Below, piece by piece: positions 11,308-22,645 of a stretch of DNA of 27,500 nt (the stretch's first letter is position 1; every line of letters begins with the position of its first letter). Origin of the DNA: Plasmodium brasilianum. Lineage: Eukaryota > Apicomplexa > Aconoidasida > Haemosporida > Plasmodiidae. The stretch is taken from contig NC_090116.1 of NCBI RefSeq assembly GCF_023973825.1, positions 695,001 to 722,500 on the forward strand. The letters run 5' to 3'. The translations under genes and the position numbers were made by a program. Under the pieces are notes generated by a model that searched no databases, was not told the DNA's origin, and saw only the letters and a program-made list of their open reading frames with translations.

Positions 11308-11339
<32 letters not shown>

Positions 11340-12042
11340 ACCACAAGTATTTATTTTTTTAGAACAAATTATACAGCTGCTCTAAATGAGTTAACTCACT
11401 ACGGGCAGTTATTGGGAAATTAAAAAGAAGCAAAACTCCATAGCATTCTTGCAAATATAAACGAGCGATTTTTTTTCCATGTCAGGGAAAATATGACCAA
11501 GTCAGGAAAAAATACAATAATACGTCATACAAAAAATAACATGACATAATGACAACACTGCAACAATACAACATGATATATAAAAAATATAACCTATTTG
11601 GCTTCCATCTGATAATCTCCACAAAATAAATTTTTTATCCTACAAAATGGGAGAAGAAATTACAACCACACATGTACAAGCATGTTACATGCACATAACG
11701 TACATATTGTGTACATATTATGTACATATCATGTGCATATTATGTATATATATGCATATATATGCATATATATGTGCATGAACATACAAAAATGAATAGA
11801 AAATCAGCCCCATGGTGAAATAAAAATCTCCGAGCAGTTTTACATATACTAATATATCGCTGTAGCTTTTCTTATGAAAAAAATAAATCTGAACAAGCAA
11901 ATAAAAAAAATTATAGCAACTTTTTAAACATTTATATTTTTTCTTCTCTAACCCTTCCTGTTGTAAATAATAAATCTCCATCATAATTTGTATTTACATG
12001 CGTTAACGGACGATTATGACCACATAAATATTTTCTTTTCAT
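10438..12042 (-). CDS. Eukaryotic translation initiation factor 3 subunit I (eIF3i/TIF34), 327 aa
   Basis: WD40 beta-propeller subunit of eIF3, which acts in cytosolic 43S/48S initiation complex assembly. Exons on the minus strand: 12042-11953, 11639-11594 and 11285-10438. Phases fit exactly and give 327 aa, against 325 in human. Exon 1 encodes MKRKYLCGHNRPLTHVN and GDLLFTTGR, the conserved eIF3i N-terminus (GH...GDLLFT). Exon 2 is only 46 bases and encodes DKKFILWRLSDGSQIG, finishing the first WD repeat. Exon 3 holds the remaining blades, including ESGPVRFVEF, GGGQ-like ILAGGQAAEHVTTT, VKGHFGTVHSIKFLPHGDGFVSGGEDGFARI and terminal YFIGKYD. Donors are GTTAGA and GTTATA, acceptors TAG. A minus-strand poly-T tract at 11337-11310 sits just before the last acceptor. 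Identity is essentially certain. Confidence 0.97.
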
Positions 12043-12311
12043 TTTAAAAAAACGCTAAAATTTGCGGTGAATGTGCTTATTTAATTTATATATACGTGTA
12101 CATACAAACATAGAAACGTACATACGTATATACGTACATCCATATATATGTATATATGTATGTATATTTATCCTATTTTACTTAGGTTAACAAATTAACT
12201 AATGGGATTACTATATATTTTGACTTAACCTTTCGGAATTATTTTAATTTTACACTATTTTATCTATGCTCATTTTTTTTTTTTTTCACTTTCAAATTTT
12301 ATGAACATGTA

Positions 12312-12428
12312 CATAAATATTAATTACGTATGTACGTAAATATTAATTACGTATGTACGTAAATATTAATTACGTATCTATATAAACATTAATTACGTAT
12401 GTATATAAACATTAATTACGTATGTATA
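12312..12428 (+). repeat. 23-bp tandem repeat upstream of eIF3i, five copies
   Basis: The core ATTAATTACGTATGTA recurs every 23 bases: copies begin near 12318, 12341, 12364, 12387 and 12410. Each carries a TACGTA palindrome, and the first copies also have GTACGTA. The array lies 270-390 bases upstream of the eIF3i start codon and passes directly into TATG-rich DNA. Confidence 0.9.
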
Positions 12429-12572
12429 AATGTATATATGTATGTATAAGTATATGTATGTATAAGTATATGTATGTATATGTATGTATGTATGTATGTA
12501 TGTATAGGTATATGTATGTATATGTAAGTATAAATATATATAGTATATGTAAGTATATGTATGTATATTTAT
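12429..12572 (+). repeat. TATG/TATA-type microsatellite
   Basis: A run of TATGTA, TATGTATG and TAAGTATA units with no coding frame, adjoining the 23-bp repeat. It alternates pyrimidine and purine over long stretches. Confidence 0.85.
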
Positions 12573-12863
12573 ACAGTTGAAACGTTTCTATTTCAGCGCG
12601 CGCCGCTCCTAGGGTGATACATAATTCGTTAAAATGACGAGTTTATAAACACACAGCAACCAAAAATACCTTCATTTAATTTAACTTTATTTTTTTTTTA
12701 ATTTTATTTCATTTTGATTTCATTTTATTCAATTTAATAAAATATATTTTAATTCAATGCAATTAAATTTTTTTTTTTTAAGTTATTCTTGTTTCTGTGC
12801 TTTGACAACAGGATATTCTTTTCTTTTTTTTTCATTTATGTAGTCATTTTTTCCTTGACTTTT

Positions 12864-13008
12864 AAAAAAGAAAGAAAAGAAAAAAAGGAAAGAAATGAAA
12901 AAAAAGAAAAAAAGGAAAGAAATGAAAAAAAAGAAAAAAAGGAAAGAAAAGAAAAAAAAGAAAAAAAGAAAAAAAAGAAAAAAAAGAAAGAAAAAAAGAA
13001 AAAGAAAA
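12864..13008 (+). repeat. Polypurine tract with about 20-base internal periodicity
   Basis: About 145 bases are almost only A and G on the plus strand, broken by two isolated T in AGAAATGAAA. The phrase GGAAAGAAATGAAAAAAAAG recurs, then shortens to GAAAAAA units. All frames are open on both strands because neither stop-codon composition nor its complement occurs, so the Lys/Glu/Arg and Phe/Ser frames here are artefacts. Confidence 0.9.
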
Positions 13009-14101
13009 TTCCTGGCCAATTAATAGTAGAATGCACAGTAAATATGTATATATTAAATATACATATAATATGTATTATGTATATATTGGCTTAATCTTTT
13101 CTCTTTTGAAAAAAGGTATACGCATATATATATTATATATATAATATAAAATTACCTTATAGAGAGCAAAATAAAATACCCCTCACCTAAATACGTGTAA
13201 GTTTATATACATATATATATATATATAATATGTATATAGATATAATATGTATATATAATATTTTTGGTACCATATTTTATTGTATATTAATTTTTATAAA
13301 ATTATTAAAAAAAAAAAGGAAAAAGGCAGGAAAAACAAATATTTATTTTTCCTTTTTTGATGTTTCTCTTCTTTTTTTTTTTTTTTATTATTAGTATATT
13401 TTATAATTTTTTATGTCCTATTTTTCATTTGCCTTTTTTCCTTTTTTTGACTATGTTTTTCCATAAACAAAAAAAAAAAAATAAAATAAAAATAATGTTA
13501 CCTACAAAAAAAAATACATTATTATCCCTCATTTGTTGTATTATTTTTCCTTTTCATTTTTTTTTTTTTTAATTTAAAAAAAGTATACATATGTATGTAT
13601 GTATTTGTATATGTATGTAATATATATTTATATATATGTATTCCTCAAATTTTGATACATATCAGTATATAATTGCTTCTTTATTTTGTCGTTTTTTAAT
13701 GAACTTATTTGGTTATTCTCAAAATACTGTTTGATTTTTTTATATGCTTATATAAGCAGTTGTATTTTGCATATTATTGAGTAGGTTCAGTGTATGTCTC
13801 TAATATATATAGTTTTATACATATAAACGTATGCATACATATAAATTATTATTTATATATATATATATATATATATTTGTATATATGTATGTATAATAAT
13901 ATTTCTTGTTATAATATTGTGTTGTATTTTCTTATGCATAGAAATTCCACTATTTTTTTTTTCTTTTTTTTATTAATTTATTTTTTAATGTAATTAAGTT
14001 GTAGTAATATGTTGTTTTATTATTAATAAATATTTACCATATAATAATATATATTTAGTAATAATCATAATTTATACCATTATTATTTTTTAATAATTTA
14101 T

Positions 14102-14229
14102 TTTTTTATAATTTACTTAAATTTCTCAATTTTCATAATTTTCTTAATTTTCATAATGTACTCAATTTTCTCAATTTTCTCAATTTTCTCAATTTTCTCA
14201 ATTTTCTTAATTTTCTCAATTTTCATAAT
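14102..14229 (+). repeat. 9-bp repeat (TCAATTTTC) in very AT-rich DNA
   Basis: Degenerate copies of TCAATTTTC, with TTAATTTTC and ATAATTTTC variants, run for about 130 bases with five or more nearly perfect consecutive copies. The surrounding 13,980-14,340 is among the most AT-rich DNA in the window. Confidence 0.85.
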
Positions 14230-14903
14230 TATATTTATTTATTTTTTAATTTTAACTATTTTATTATAATTTTTTATGATACGCTTAATATCAATTTTTC
14301 GTTATATTATTTTCCCATTGTTGCAAAACAATATTTTAAAAAAAAAAAAATAAAATAATAAAATATAGAAAAAAAGAGGAGATACATACATATATATACA
14401 TACATACGTACATACGTACTCTTATATATGTAGAAGCTTAGAAAATAATATGTTATACATACTACATTTATCCTTTTACAAAATATGTGAAAGAGATATT
14501 AGATTGTAAAAAAAAAATAGAGAATACGAATTTTATATTAATTTTCACGTTAGTAAATGTTAAATTAGAATATACCTCTAATGCTGCAGCCACTACAACT
14601 ATTACTACCACTATTAGTAGTAACAGTAGTAATAATAATAATGCTACTATTTATAGTAGCAAAAATAGGACTTGATTAATCAAACCATATATATATATAT
14701 ATGGATAGATAGATAAAGGAAAAATCTAATATATTCGTAAATTACATCGTTATATGAGTCATATATTTGTATATATGTATTACCAACATTTGTGGCATTT
14801 ATTATGTATTTCTTAATATACCATGAAACTTGTGTATTGCTTAGTTGATGTTTAATTTTGTTAAAATTACAACGAGTTTATTAATTTATTAATGTAATTC
14901 TCA

Positions 14904-15024
14904 GCTTATTAATTCATTTACTAATTCATGTACTCATTCGTTTACTCATTCATTTACTAATTCATTTACTAATTCATTTACTCATTCGTTTACTAATTCA
15001 TTTACTAATTCATTTACTAGTTTA
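14904..15024 (+). repeat. 12-bp repeat (ATTCATTTACTA)
   Basis: About nine copies of ATTCATTTACTA or ATTCGTTTACTC follow each other, framed by TTATTAATTAATT blocks. No coding frame. Confidence 0.85.
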
Positions 15025-15194
15025 TTAATTAATTAATTCTTTAATTTTTTAATTAGTTTTAATGCTTTATAATAAACAGAACGGTATATATCACTTACTT
15101 CTTTTCCGTTTGCATCTAGAACTAGCTGCAAAGGGGAATAGCGGGAAAGGAGTGCTATATTACAAGTTTTAACAGATTTATGTCATTCTGGCTT

Positions 15195-15225
<31 letters not shown>

Positions 15226-15422
15226 AATATACATTTGTGTATTTACATTTATATATACCATTTTGTATGGATGTATGTATTTATTCATGTTGCTTATATG
15301 TGTATGTGTTCTCCCTTTCAGATGATTGTATAGTTGTTAATAGTATGTAAAGTTATTAACGTATTTTATTACTCTTTTTACGAACCTTGAATTTGTTTGT
15401 TTATTTTATTATTTATTATGTG

Positions 15423-15427
<5 letters not shown>

Positions 15428-15454
<27 letters not shown>

Positions 15455-15569
15455 GTCATCTAATAATAGTCTATGATTCACTCATCATTACCAAATCATT
15501 TTTTTTTTTTTTTTTTTTTTTTTAATTTTTTTGATTCATGTATAAAAAAAAAAAAAAAAAAAAAAAAAA
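15428..15569 (+). repeat. Cluster of long poly-T and poly-A homopolymers
   Basis: Two poly-T tracts (about 15428-15454 and 15501-15522) are followed by a poly-A tract (about 15545-15568). Opposed T and A tracts could pair as a hairpin. They lie about 1 kb upstream of the DMT gene. Confidence 0.8.
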
Positions 15570-16105
15570 GCTATTATTAGCCAAAAGTGTAATTACTCTT
15601 TGTCATGCATACATTTGTAAATCTTTAATACTAGTACAAATACGCGTATTCATATGTACCTATTGCGTCTGTGCATATATGATCCTGTATATATACATAG
15701 ATGTACATATACATACACATATATATAGATACATGTACATATATGTAAACAGATATATAATGTATATAACATACTGTGGACATTTTCAATTGCCTATTTC
15801 ACCTAGCGTACATCATAAGTGTTCATAAAATTTTTAAATAACAACGTTGTTTAAATATTTTTGTGGTACTGTATGTTTATGTTACATTTATTTTTAACTA
15901 TTAGTTATGCTGTTAATGGGTTACTATTCTTTTTAATAAGAACGTTGATATGTTCAGTTAGTGTGCCAATACTTTGTTGCATTGTTTTGCACTGTTACAC
16001 TAATACATATTTACTTGTCATTTTGTCATTTTGTTAATTTGTTATTTTGCTTTTTTGCATTTTTGCTTTTTTGCTTTTTTGCTTTTTTGCTATATTACTA
16101 TATTA

Positions 16106-16216
16106 CTATATCACTATTGTATTGTTATTATTGTATTGTTATTATTGTACTGTTATTATTGTACTGTTATTATTGTACTGTTATTATTGTACTGTTATTA
16201 TTGTACTGTTATTATT
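16106..16216 (+). repeat. 14-bp tandem repeat (ATTATTGTACTGTT)
   Basis: About eight copies of ATTATTGTACTGTT, the first ones with GTATTG instead of GTACTG, are preceded by a TTTTTTGC repeat at about 16055-16090. The array ends 309 bases before the DMT start codon. Open frames across it are repeat artefacts. Confidence 0.88.
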
Positions 16217-16524
16217 GATTTTTTAAAACAAAGAAAAAATATATTATAATATATTAGACTGTAATATGTTAGATTAGATTACAATATATTAGATTGTAAT
16301 ATATTAAGTTAGAACAGAATAGAATATACTAGATTTTAATATATAAGAATATAACAGATTATGAGCCTTCCCCTTTGTTAAATCTGAATTCTGAATACAC
16401 CATTTGCTTCTTTTGAAAAAAAAAGAAAAAAAAAAAAAGAATATTAATACGAATACGCATACTAACAAGAATAGGAAGACATAAATGTAACACCTTACAA
16501 TTTGCTGCTCATCGTTGAAAAAAA

Positions 16525-17493
16525 ATGAAAAATGAAATCTTATACAGAACAACATTTATATTATTTTTACTAAGCTACTGCTTCCAACCATTATTAATAG
16601 ACATAATAAAATACAATGGATGTGGAAATTCAAGTACTTTTATTTTTTTAATACCACATTATTTGTCGATGATTATTGTAGGATTTTTACCGAAAAAACA
16701 AAAATTAACTGAGTGCAATTGGATGAAAATATTTTTTGTTTCTATATTAGATTTAATAAATCAAGTGCTTAAAAAAGTTGGCTTATTATATGCTGGGTCA
16801 GCTATATATATTATTATAGATAGTTGTACATTAATATTTACAGCTATGTGGAGAAAAATTTTATTAAATAAGAAGATAAGTAATTTTCAATTATTAGGTA
16901 TTCTGTTAATAACATTTGGTATTGCTATTAAATCAAATAATTTAAAATTCGAAATAGACAGAGAAGAAGTTATTGGAGTTATTTTAATAATAATCAGTAA
17001 CTTCTTAATGGGATTAACATTCGTTTTAAATGAAAAGTATATGAACCAAATGGAAGGACAGAATATTGTTTGTTTAATGGGCATTTTCTGTCTTAGTTTT
17101 GTTTCAATTTGGACAGCTATATGGACACTACCAAATTTTAATCATTTAATTTTAGAAAATATAAAGAAAAAACAAGGAGATATTAAAACCATTTGGTTAA
17201 GTTTTCTAGGCCTTTTTGCATTTAACATTATAACATCATCAACCTTATGGTATATTATGAAAATTAGTGGATCGTTAACTGTTGGAATATTAAAAGGACT
17301 TAAAGTTGCTATCATTTTTTTATTTAGTCATATTTTTTTTTGTAAATATGATTCAAAACAGTGTTTAAATCTTCATTCCACTTTATCTGTTTTTTGTTGT
17401 ATCGTTGGAGTTCTTATTTATTCCTTCAATGGATATTTACTAACTCTTACAGACAAGCTTTACACGGTCAGGAAGTCCAAAATTCTTGTATGA
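16525..17493 (+). CDS. Drug/metabolite transporter family protein (DMT2-like), 322 aa
   Basis: Single-exon integral membrane protein with about ten hydrophobic helices: near 8-27, 39-57, 70-86, 88-110, 121-138, 148-168, 181-202, 222-245, 250-272 and 283-306. The pattern of two five-helix halves, and the segment SGSLTVGILKGLKV before helix 9, fit the EamA/nucleotide-sugar-transporter-like DMT superfamily (SLC35F type). The window's gene order matches my memory of the P. falciparum locus with DMT2, a transporter reported in the apicoplast; that assignment rests on memory and synteny. No cleavable leader is evident, and the N-terminus could act as a signal anchor. The substrate is unknown. The stop TGA is followed within about 40 bases by a 15-bp repeat array. 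Confidence 0.87.
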   Translation: MKNEILYRTTFILFLLSYCFQPLLIDIIKYNGCGNSSTFIFLIPHYLSMIIVGFLPKKQKLTECNWMKIFFVSILDLINQVLKKVGLLYAGSAIYIIIDSCTLIFTAMWRKILLNKKISNFQLLGILLITFGIAIKSNNLKFEIDREEVIGVILIIISNFLMGLTFVLNEKYMNQMEGQNIVCLMGIFCLSFVSIWTAIWTLPNFNHLILENIKKKQGDIKTIWLSFLGLFAFNIITSSTLWYIMKISGSLTVGILKGLKVAIIFLFSHIFFCKYDSKQCLNLHSTLSVFCCIVGVLIYSFNGYLLTLTDKLYTVRKSKILV

Positions 17494-17535
17494 CTTAGCT
17501 GATAAGAAAAAAATGCAGTAAAACAGACCCACATG

Positions 17536-17759
17536 TGAAATGAAATAAAGCGAAATAAAATAAAGAGAAATGAAATAAAGAGAAATGAAATAAAGAGAAA
17601 TGAAATAAAGAGAAATGAAATAAAGAGAAATGAAATAAAGAGAAATGAAATAAAGAGAAATGAAATAAAGAGAAATGAAATAAAGAGAAATGAAATAAAG
17701 AGAAATGAAATAAAGCGAAATGAAATAAAGAGAAATGAAATAAAGAGAAATGAAATAGA
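17536..17759 (+). repeat. 15-bp tandem repeat (AGAAATGAAATAAAG), about 14 copies
   Basis: The unit AGAAATGAAATAAAG repeats with a strict 15-base period and almost no mismatches over more than 200 bases; two copies carry GCG instead of GAG. It begins about 45 bases past the DMT stop codon, so it may be transcribed in the 3' UTR. The plus strand is nearly all purine plus T. Confidence 0.93.
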
Positions 17760-17844
17760 GTTGGTGAGAAAAATGAAATGGATTTAATTCAAAATATAAT
17801 GACGTTTTTTTTTTCTGACCTATTCATCATAATTATTTCCTTTA

Positions 17845-17877
<33 letters not shown>

Positions 17878-18838
17878 TTTCTGACTTATTCATAATTTTT
17901 TTTTTTTTTTAAATTTAATTTGTTCAGATTTCATTTTTTTTAGAAAAATTTTGCATATCCAAGAAATGATGCATTAAAATTGTGCATACATGAACGGTAG
18001 CATATGTACATATATACGTATGTATGTGAAGTGTACCTGGCTAAGTATATCTTAAGGCCTTTGCTTTATTTTCGAATTCTATGTATTTTAATTCCATGCT
18101 ATTTGTAATTTTTTTAAAGTGTTTTTATTTTTACTCTTTAGAATATATTTAAATATTTTTTTAAAAATATAAAATTTTGCACTAAATAAGTATTTTTCTC
18201 CATCAGTTGCAGGAGAAAAAAGTAATTCCGAATTTGTGTAAAAATGAAAAAGAAAAAGTGTAAATTTGTATAATGCGCTTTTTTAAAAACATATATTTTT
18301 AAGGGAAGATGAAGACTAGATGTTTTAATTGTCTTCCTAGTTATATGTACAACAGTTAATGTAAGAATTAATTAGCTAATACCAGAACCAGAATGGCATT
18401 TTTTTTTTTTTTTTTTTTTTTTTGGCATTATTTGCAAATAAAAAAAAACAATTGTGTGAGTACTTGTTTGTCCAGAATACTTTTGCTCTCTTTTTGTTTT
18501 ACAGTTTTTTACTCCTTTTTACTGTATGCGGCTGTGTGTATAGTTCGTACTTGGCTCCATGTCTAATAAGATATATATATGTTATAATATTTCTCATTAT
18601 ATATGTACTATATTATAACGTGTTTCACAGTACCAGTTACATAAAACTTGTAGATTATTTACTTGCTTCATATTGTGTATGCTAACCGTTACATAAATAT
18701 TTTTTTTTTTTTTTTTTTTTTTGTTTTTAAATTCAATATTATTGTTACACTTAACATATGTTAATCTTTTTATGTATAATCATAGAAACAACCCTTTAGT
18801 GAAATTTTCAAAAAGGGTATCTACAAATGTACGGTTAA

Positions 18839-18869
<31 letters not shown>

Positions 18870-19440
18870 CATCCCCTCTCTCCTCATATTTTCTCTTTTT
18901 TGTAATTATATTATTATATACAAAACTGAAAATTTTTTCTTTTTTTTTTTTTTTACTTCTTATTCTTTTGAGGTATAAAAAAGTAAGAAAATAAAATTAA
19001 GCGTAAGCAGTAACCCAAATGTGATAAGAGGGAAAAAAAAAAAAAAATATAGAAATAAAAAAAAATTAAATAAATATGTCAAATGCTAAATCTATACAGT
19101 TGTGTACAGATACTATAAATTTTTAAGTATCTCGTTTCGACAAATTTTTTTCCCATAAGAATGTACTTCCTTGTATACTTCGATGGCTCAGTGAGATTCT
19201 ACTTTGAATACACCTGTGAATGAGTATTTTTTTTTTTTTTTCTTTTTCACATTTTGTTGTTTAGTACCCCTTATATTTTGCTTTTATATGTACATGTAAG
19301 CTTTTTTTTTTTTTTTTTTTTTTTTGACTAAAAGATAAAGCTTTTTTAAAATTTTTTAAAAATTCTACCGTAATATTGTATGGCTGTTTCATCATAAAAT
19401 AAGGGAAAAAAGTAAAAATAAAAATAAATGAATAAGCATA

Positions 19441-19540
19441 ATTAAATATAATTAAATATAATTAAATATAATTAAATATAATTAAACATAATTAAACATA
19501 ATTAAACATAATTAAACATAATTAAACATAATTAAATAAA
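19441..19540 (+). repeat. 10-bp tandem repeat (ATTAAATATA / ATTAAACATA)
   Basis: Ten consecutive 10-base units: about four ATTAAATATA, then five ATTAAACATA, then a variant. A 10-base period keeps the A-tracts in phase with the helix, so the DNA may be intrinsically bent. No coding frame. Confidence 0.93.
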
Positions 19541-20137
19541 ATAAATTAAAAATATAAGCAACTTAAACAACAGCCTGTGCAAGGGAATAAAGGTAAATTA
19601 CCGTACATGACGAACTACTGCGTAAAAACCTAGGTAGATATTATAGATTAAGCACCTGGCTTCATCCCAACATAAAATTATAAAATGGTATGAGGACGCC
19701 TATGCTACTTCCATACATACATACTTACTTATGTACATGTTTATGTTCTATACTGATGTACCATTTGTATACGTCTCATTCCTCTCTTTTTTGTTTTGAT
19801 GTTTGTGCTACCCTCTTGCAATGTGTTTCTCGGTGATATAATTACAACTCGGGTAGAATAGAACGACGTGATGTAGCATATTTTTCGCTCTACATAATAT
19901 TACATTGATAATAGTTTTATATAATACCACGTACTATTATACAGAGTCAATCGTTGCAACTTGTAGCTGTTTCGTTTTCTCTTCTACGTGAAAGAAACAG
20001 TAGATCAGAGTGTACATAAGCACTGCGTGTGTGAATTGCTCATAAGTACTGTGCATATGTGTTTCTCTAAAGTACATAACATGTTGCCACTACCACCCCT
20101 TTTGCCTTTTCTTAGTTACGAGAAAGCTTAATAGCTG

Positions 20138-21144
20138 ATGGAATTTCAAAAGATGGGAAAAACATTTTTGTTTATAATAATTATGCAATTTGGATTGCCA
20201 ATTTTTCGCATTTATATATTTTTATTTTTTTTAATATTAGAAATCTACTTCACCTATATATTAACGTAATATTCCTGGTAAGGAAAATAGGGCAAGAATC
20301 TAGAAAGACAGTTATATATCTCATGTCTTATAATCTCACATAATAATGTATTATGTATACATAAATTACGTGTATAAAGGACAAAACACATACATGGGTA
20401 CACGTTTGTTTCTTTATAGGTATTCTTTTGTGGTTTTCTCCTTACTTCGTTCTTTTTTTGTATGAGTTGGTATGATGAGAAAAATAGAAAAAAAAAAAAA
20501 AAAAAAGGGGAGAAAGGGAACGTAAACATGTGCATATATAGATACACGCATTCATACACATATGTACATTCTTACTCACACGCCCATTTACATATATACT
20601 GTTCGCTTCTATTCTTTTTGAGGATAGGTACAGTTGTTACAAGTTTGTTATAAAGATTTTTAATGAAGACTTGATAGGTAGCCGTTTCGAATTGCAAAAA
20701 AATTATGCACATATATATATATATATGTATATATATATACGTGCATGTGTATGTGTATAACTTTCTTTTTTTTTTTTTTTTTTTTCCCCAGATGAGGAGT
20801 TAAACCCATCTATACTGAACGAAATAATACCACAGTAATAAACCCGCAAATATGCATATAAGCATATAAATACATACGCATATATACGTGCGCACGTTAT
20901 TTACCATTTCGCTGTAGAAGTTTATTTTCATGTTGCAGAATATGCGTATGTGTAAACCTTAACTTATTTCATTTTTTTTACCCTGTTTAAATTAACTACC
21001 CATTAGGACCTTTTTTTCGTTATGCAATTTTTTCCTCATAAGCGTAATAAAAAAATAAAAAAAAATTAGAACGAATGAGATGGTGGTCCAGAAATGATGC
21101 GTGAATGTACAGTTGTGCATACATACAAACATACACGCACGCAC

Positions 21145-21193
<49 letters not shown>

Positions 21194-21566
21194 TTATAAT
21201 TTTATTTATTATTTACTTGTTTTTCAATTTTTCAGCTTCTCTACGTTGGGCACTTATTAGTCTATCTGGGCATACAAGATGACGCAATATCGGTATATCA
21301 CAGATACACAAAAAAGTAAAAGACCTTTTTTAAACTTGCTAATAAATTAACAGAATATTTTTTTTTTTTTTTTTTAACCCATTCCACTTTGTAGATACCC
21401 ATAGAATCATTGATAATATTTTTTATTTTTTTTTTTTCCTACGTTTTGTACTTTCTCCTTTTTAAATATGAAAACTGCACGGTAAGACGAGGAAAGGAAA
21501 AAAGCGAATACATACTAGTGTTTACATATATGTATCGCATATATACCTATGTGCGCATATGTGTAA

Positions 21567-21620
<54 letters not shown>

Positions 21621-21945
21621 AAGTGTTCACACGTATATAAGCTTATATGTATACTCTACCCCCTTTAAAACTTATGTTGAAACAAAAAATTTTCCCTCAT
21701 AGAGCATGTTTATTCTGGGTATTGACGGGATTACTACCTTACTGTTTTATACTCTTAAGGTATAAAAAAAAAAGGTCAAACGTTAAATGAAAATATTCGT
21801 TATATGTTACCTGATAGACTTACAGTTTTGATCGACTGATGTACTAGTCTCGTTATACTTTCCTCATTATAGTCATTACATTTTATCCAATGTTTCATTT
21901 GTAGGAAAATTATCTTTTTTTCCCGTCCTTGCTATGCGTAAATAG

Positions 21946-21982
<37 letters not shown>

Positions 21983-22614
21983 CACACAAAAATTGCATGA
22001 CGAAATGTACAATAAGATATACAAAAAATATACAAGAAAATACACAAAAATCGAATAAGACAACGTTATAAAAAAAAAAAAAAAAAAAAGAAATGTCGAA
22101 ATTCATGTTGAAATGGGCTCACTTGTGTACTTTTTCCCCCTTAGTCAGCGTACTACTTAACCTACCATATACAAAAATTTAAGAAAAATGGGTTTGTATA
22201 CAAAGATAATGAAGAAAATTACATGAAAATTCATATATGTGGATACACCTTAATATTCTCGGCCTTATTTTTTAAGGTATATGTGCTTGAATATGTCAAG
22301 GGAAAAAAGAAGAAAAGAAAGAAAAAAAAAAAATTTCAACAAATTATAGTAGCTTCAGTGTGCAAAAAGTAGTATATATATTTATATTTTTATATATATA
22401 TTTATATTTATATATATATATTTATATATATATTTATATATATATATATCTTTTTCTTTTTTTTTCAGAATTTTGATTTAATGAACAACCATTTATTTTG
22501 CTTCCTTTTGTTAATTTCGTTTGTAAGAAAACCAATACGGCGAAAAACATGAAAAGGGGGAAACAACAAACAGTGCAGAAGCTGCACGTGTTAATGTGTA
22601 CATATGTATACATT

Positions 22615-22645
<31 letters not shown>

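Larger units (their letters stand above)
12043..16524. other. 4.5-kb gene-free interval between divergent genes
   Basis: eIF3i starts leftward at 12042 and the DMT transporter rightward at 16525, so this is the 5' region of both. It is extremely AT-rich and filled with short tandem repeats and homopolymers, listed separately. The only open frames are short and made of repeats. The best of them, 14487-14675, needs a GTG start and ends in Thr/Ser/Asn runs. I saw no tRNA or other structured RNA. It may hold long 5' UTRs, a non-coding RNA or a chromosomal element; none is shown directly. Confidence 0.6.
17494..20137. other. Gene-free, repeat-rich interval
   Basis: Apart from two tandem arrays and at least seven long poly-T tracts (around 17850-17876, 18400-18423, 18700-18722, 18841-18869, 18940-18953, 19226-19241 and 19302-19325), I see nothing definite. 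Short open frames at 18422-18685 and 18721-18978 encode Phe/Leu/Tyr strings without conserved-looking segments. The right end should hold the promoter of the multi-exon membrane gene. Confidence 0.6.

Noticed and set aside
11718..11984. Reverse-strand 88-aa frame with GDFYFT, briefly considered as the eIF3i N-terminus
   Set aside because: The real N-terminus (GH...GDLLFT) is in another frame at 11953-12042 and joins in phase to the 46-base exon; the 88-aa frame is intronic.
12783..13094. Lys/Glu-rich and Phe/Ser-rich frames
   Set aside because: Produced by the polypurine tract, which cannot contain stop codons of the needed composition in several frames.
14487..14675. 62-codon frame with Thr/Ser/Asn runs in the 4.5-kb gap
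   Set aside because: It needs a GTG start, has no supporting splice context, and its composition comes from ACT/AGT/AAT microsatellite DNA. A small hairpin (TTACTAC/GTAGTAA) here is expected from that repeat.
19685..20277. Alternative 5' model for the membrane gene: one-codon exon ATG plus exon 20116-20277
   Set aside because: The phases fit, but the next acceptor would be GAG, while the simpler start at ATG 20138 uses only TAG/CAG acceptors. It is not fully excluded.
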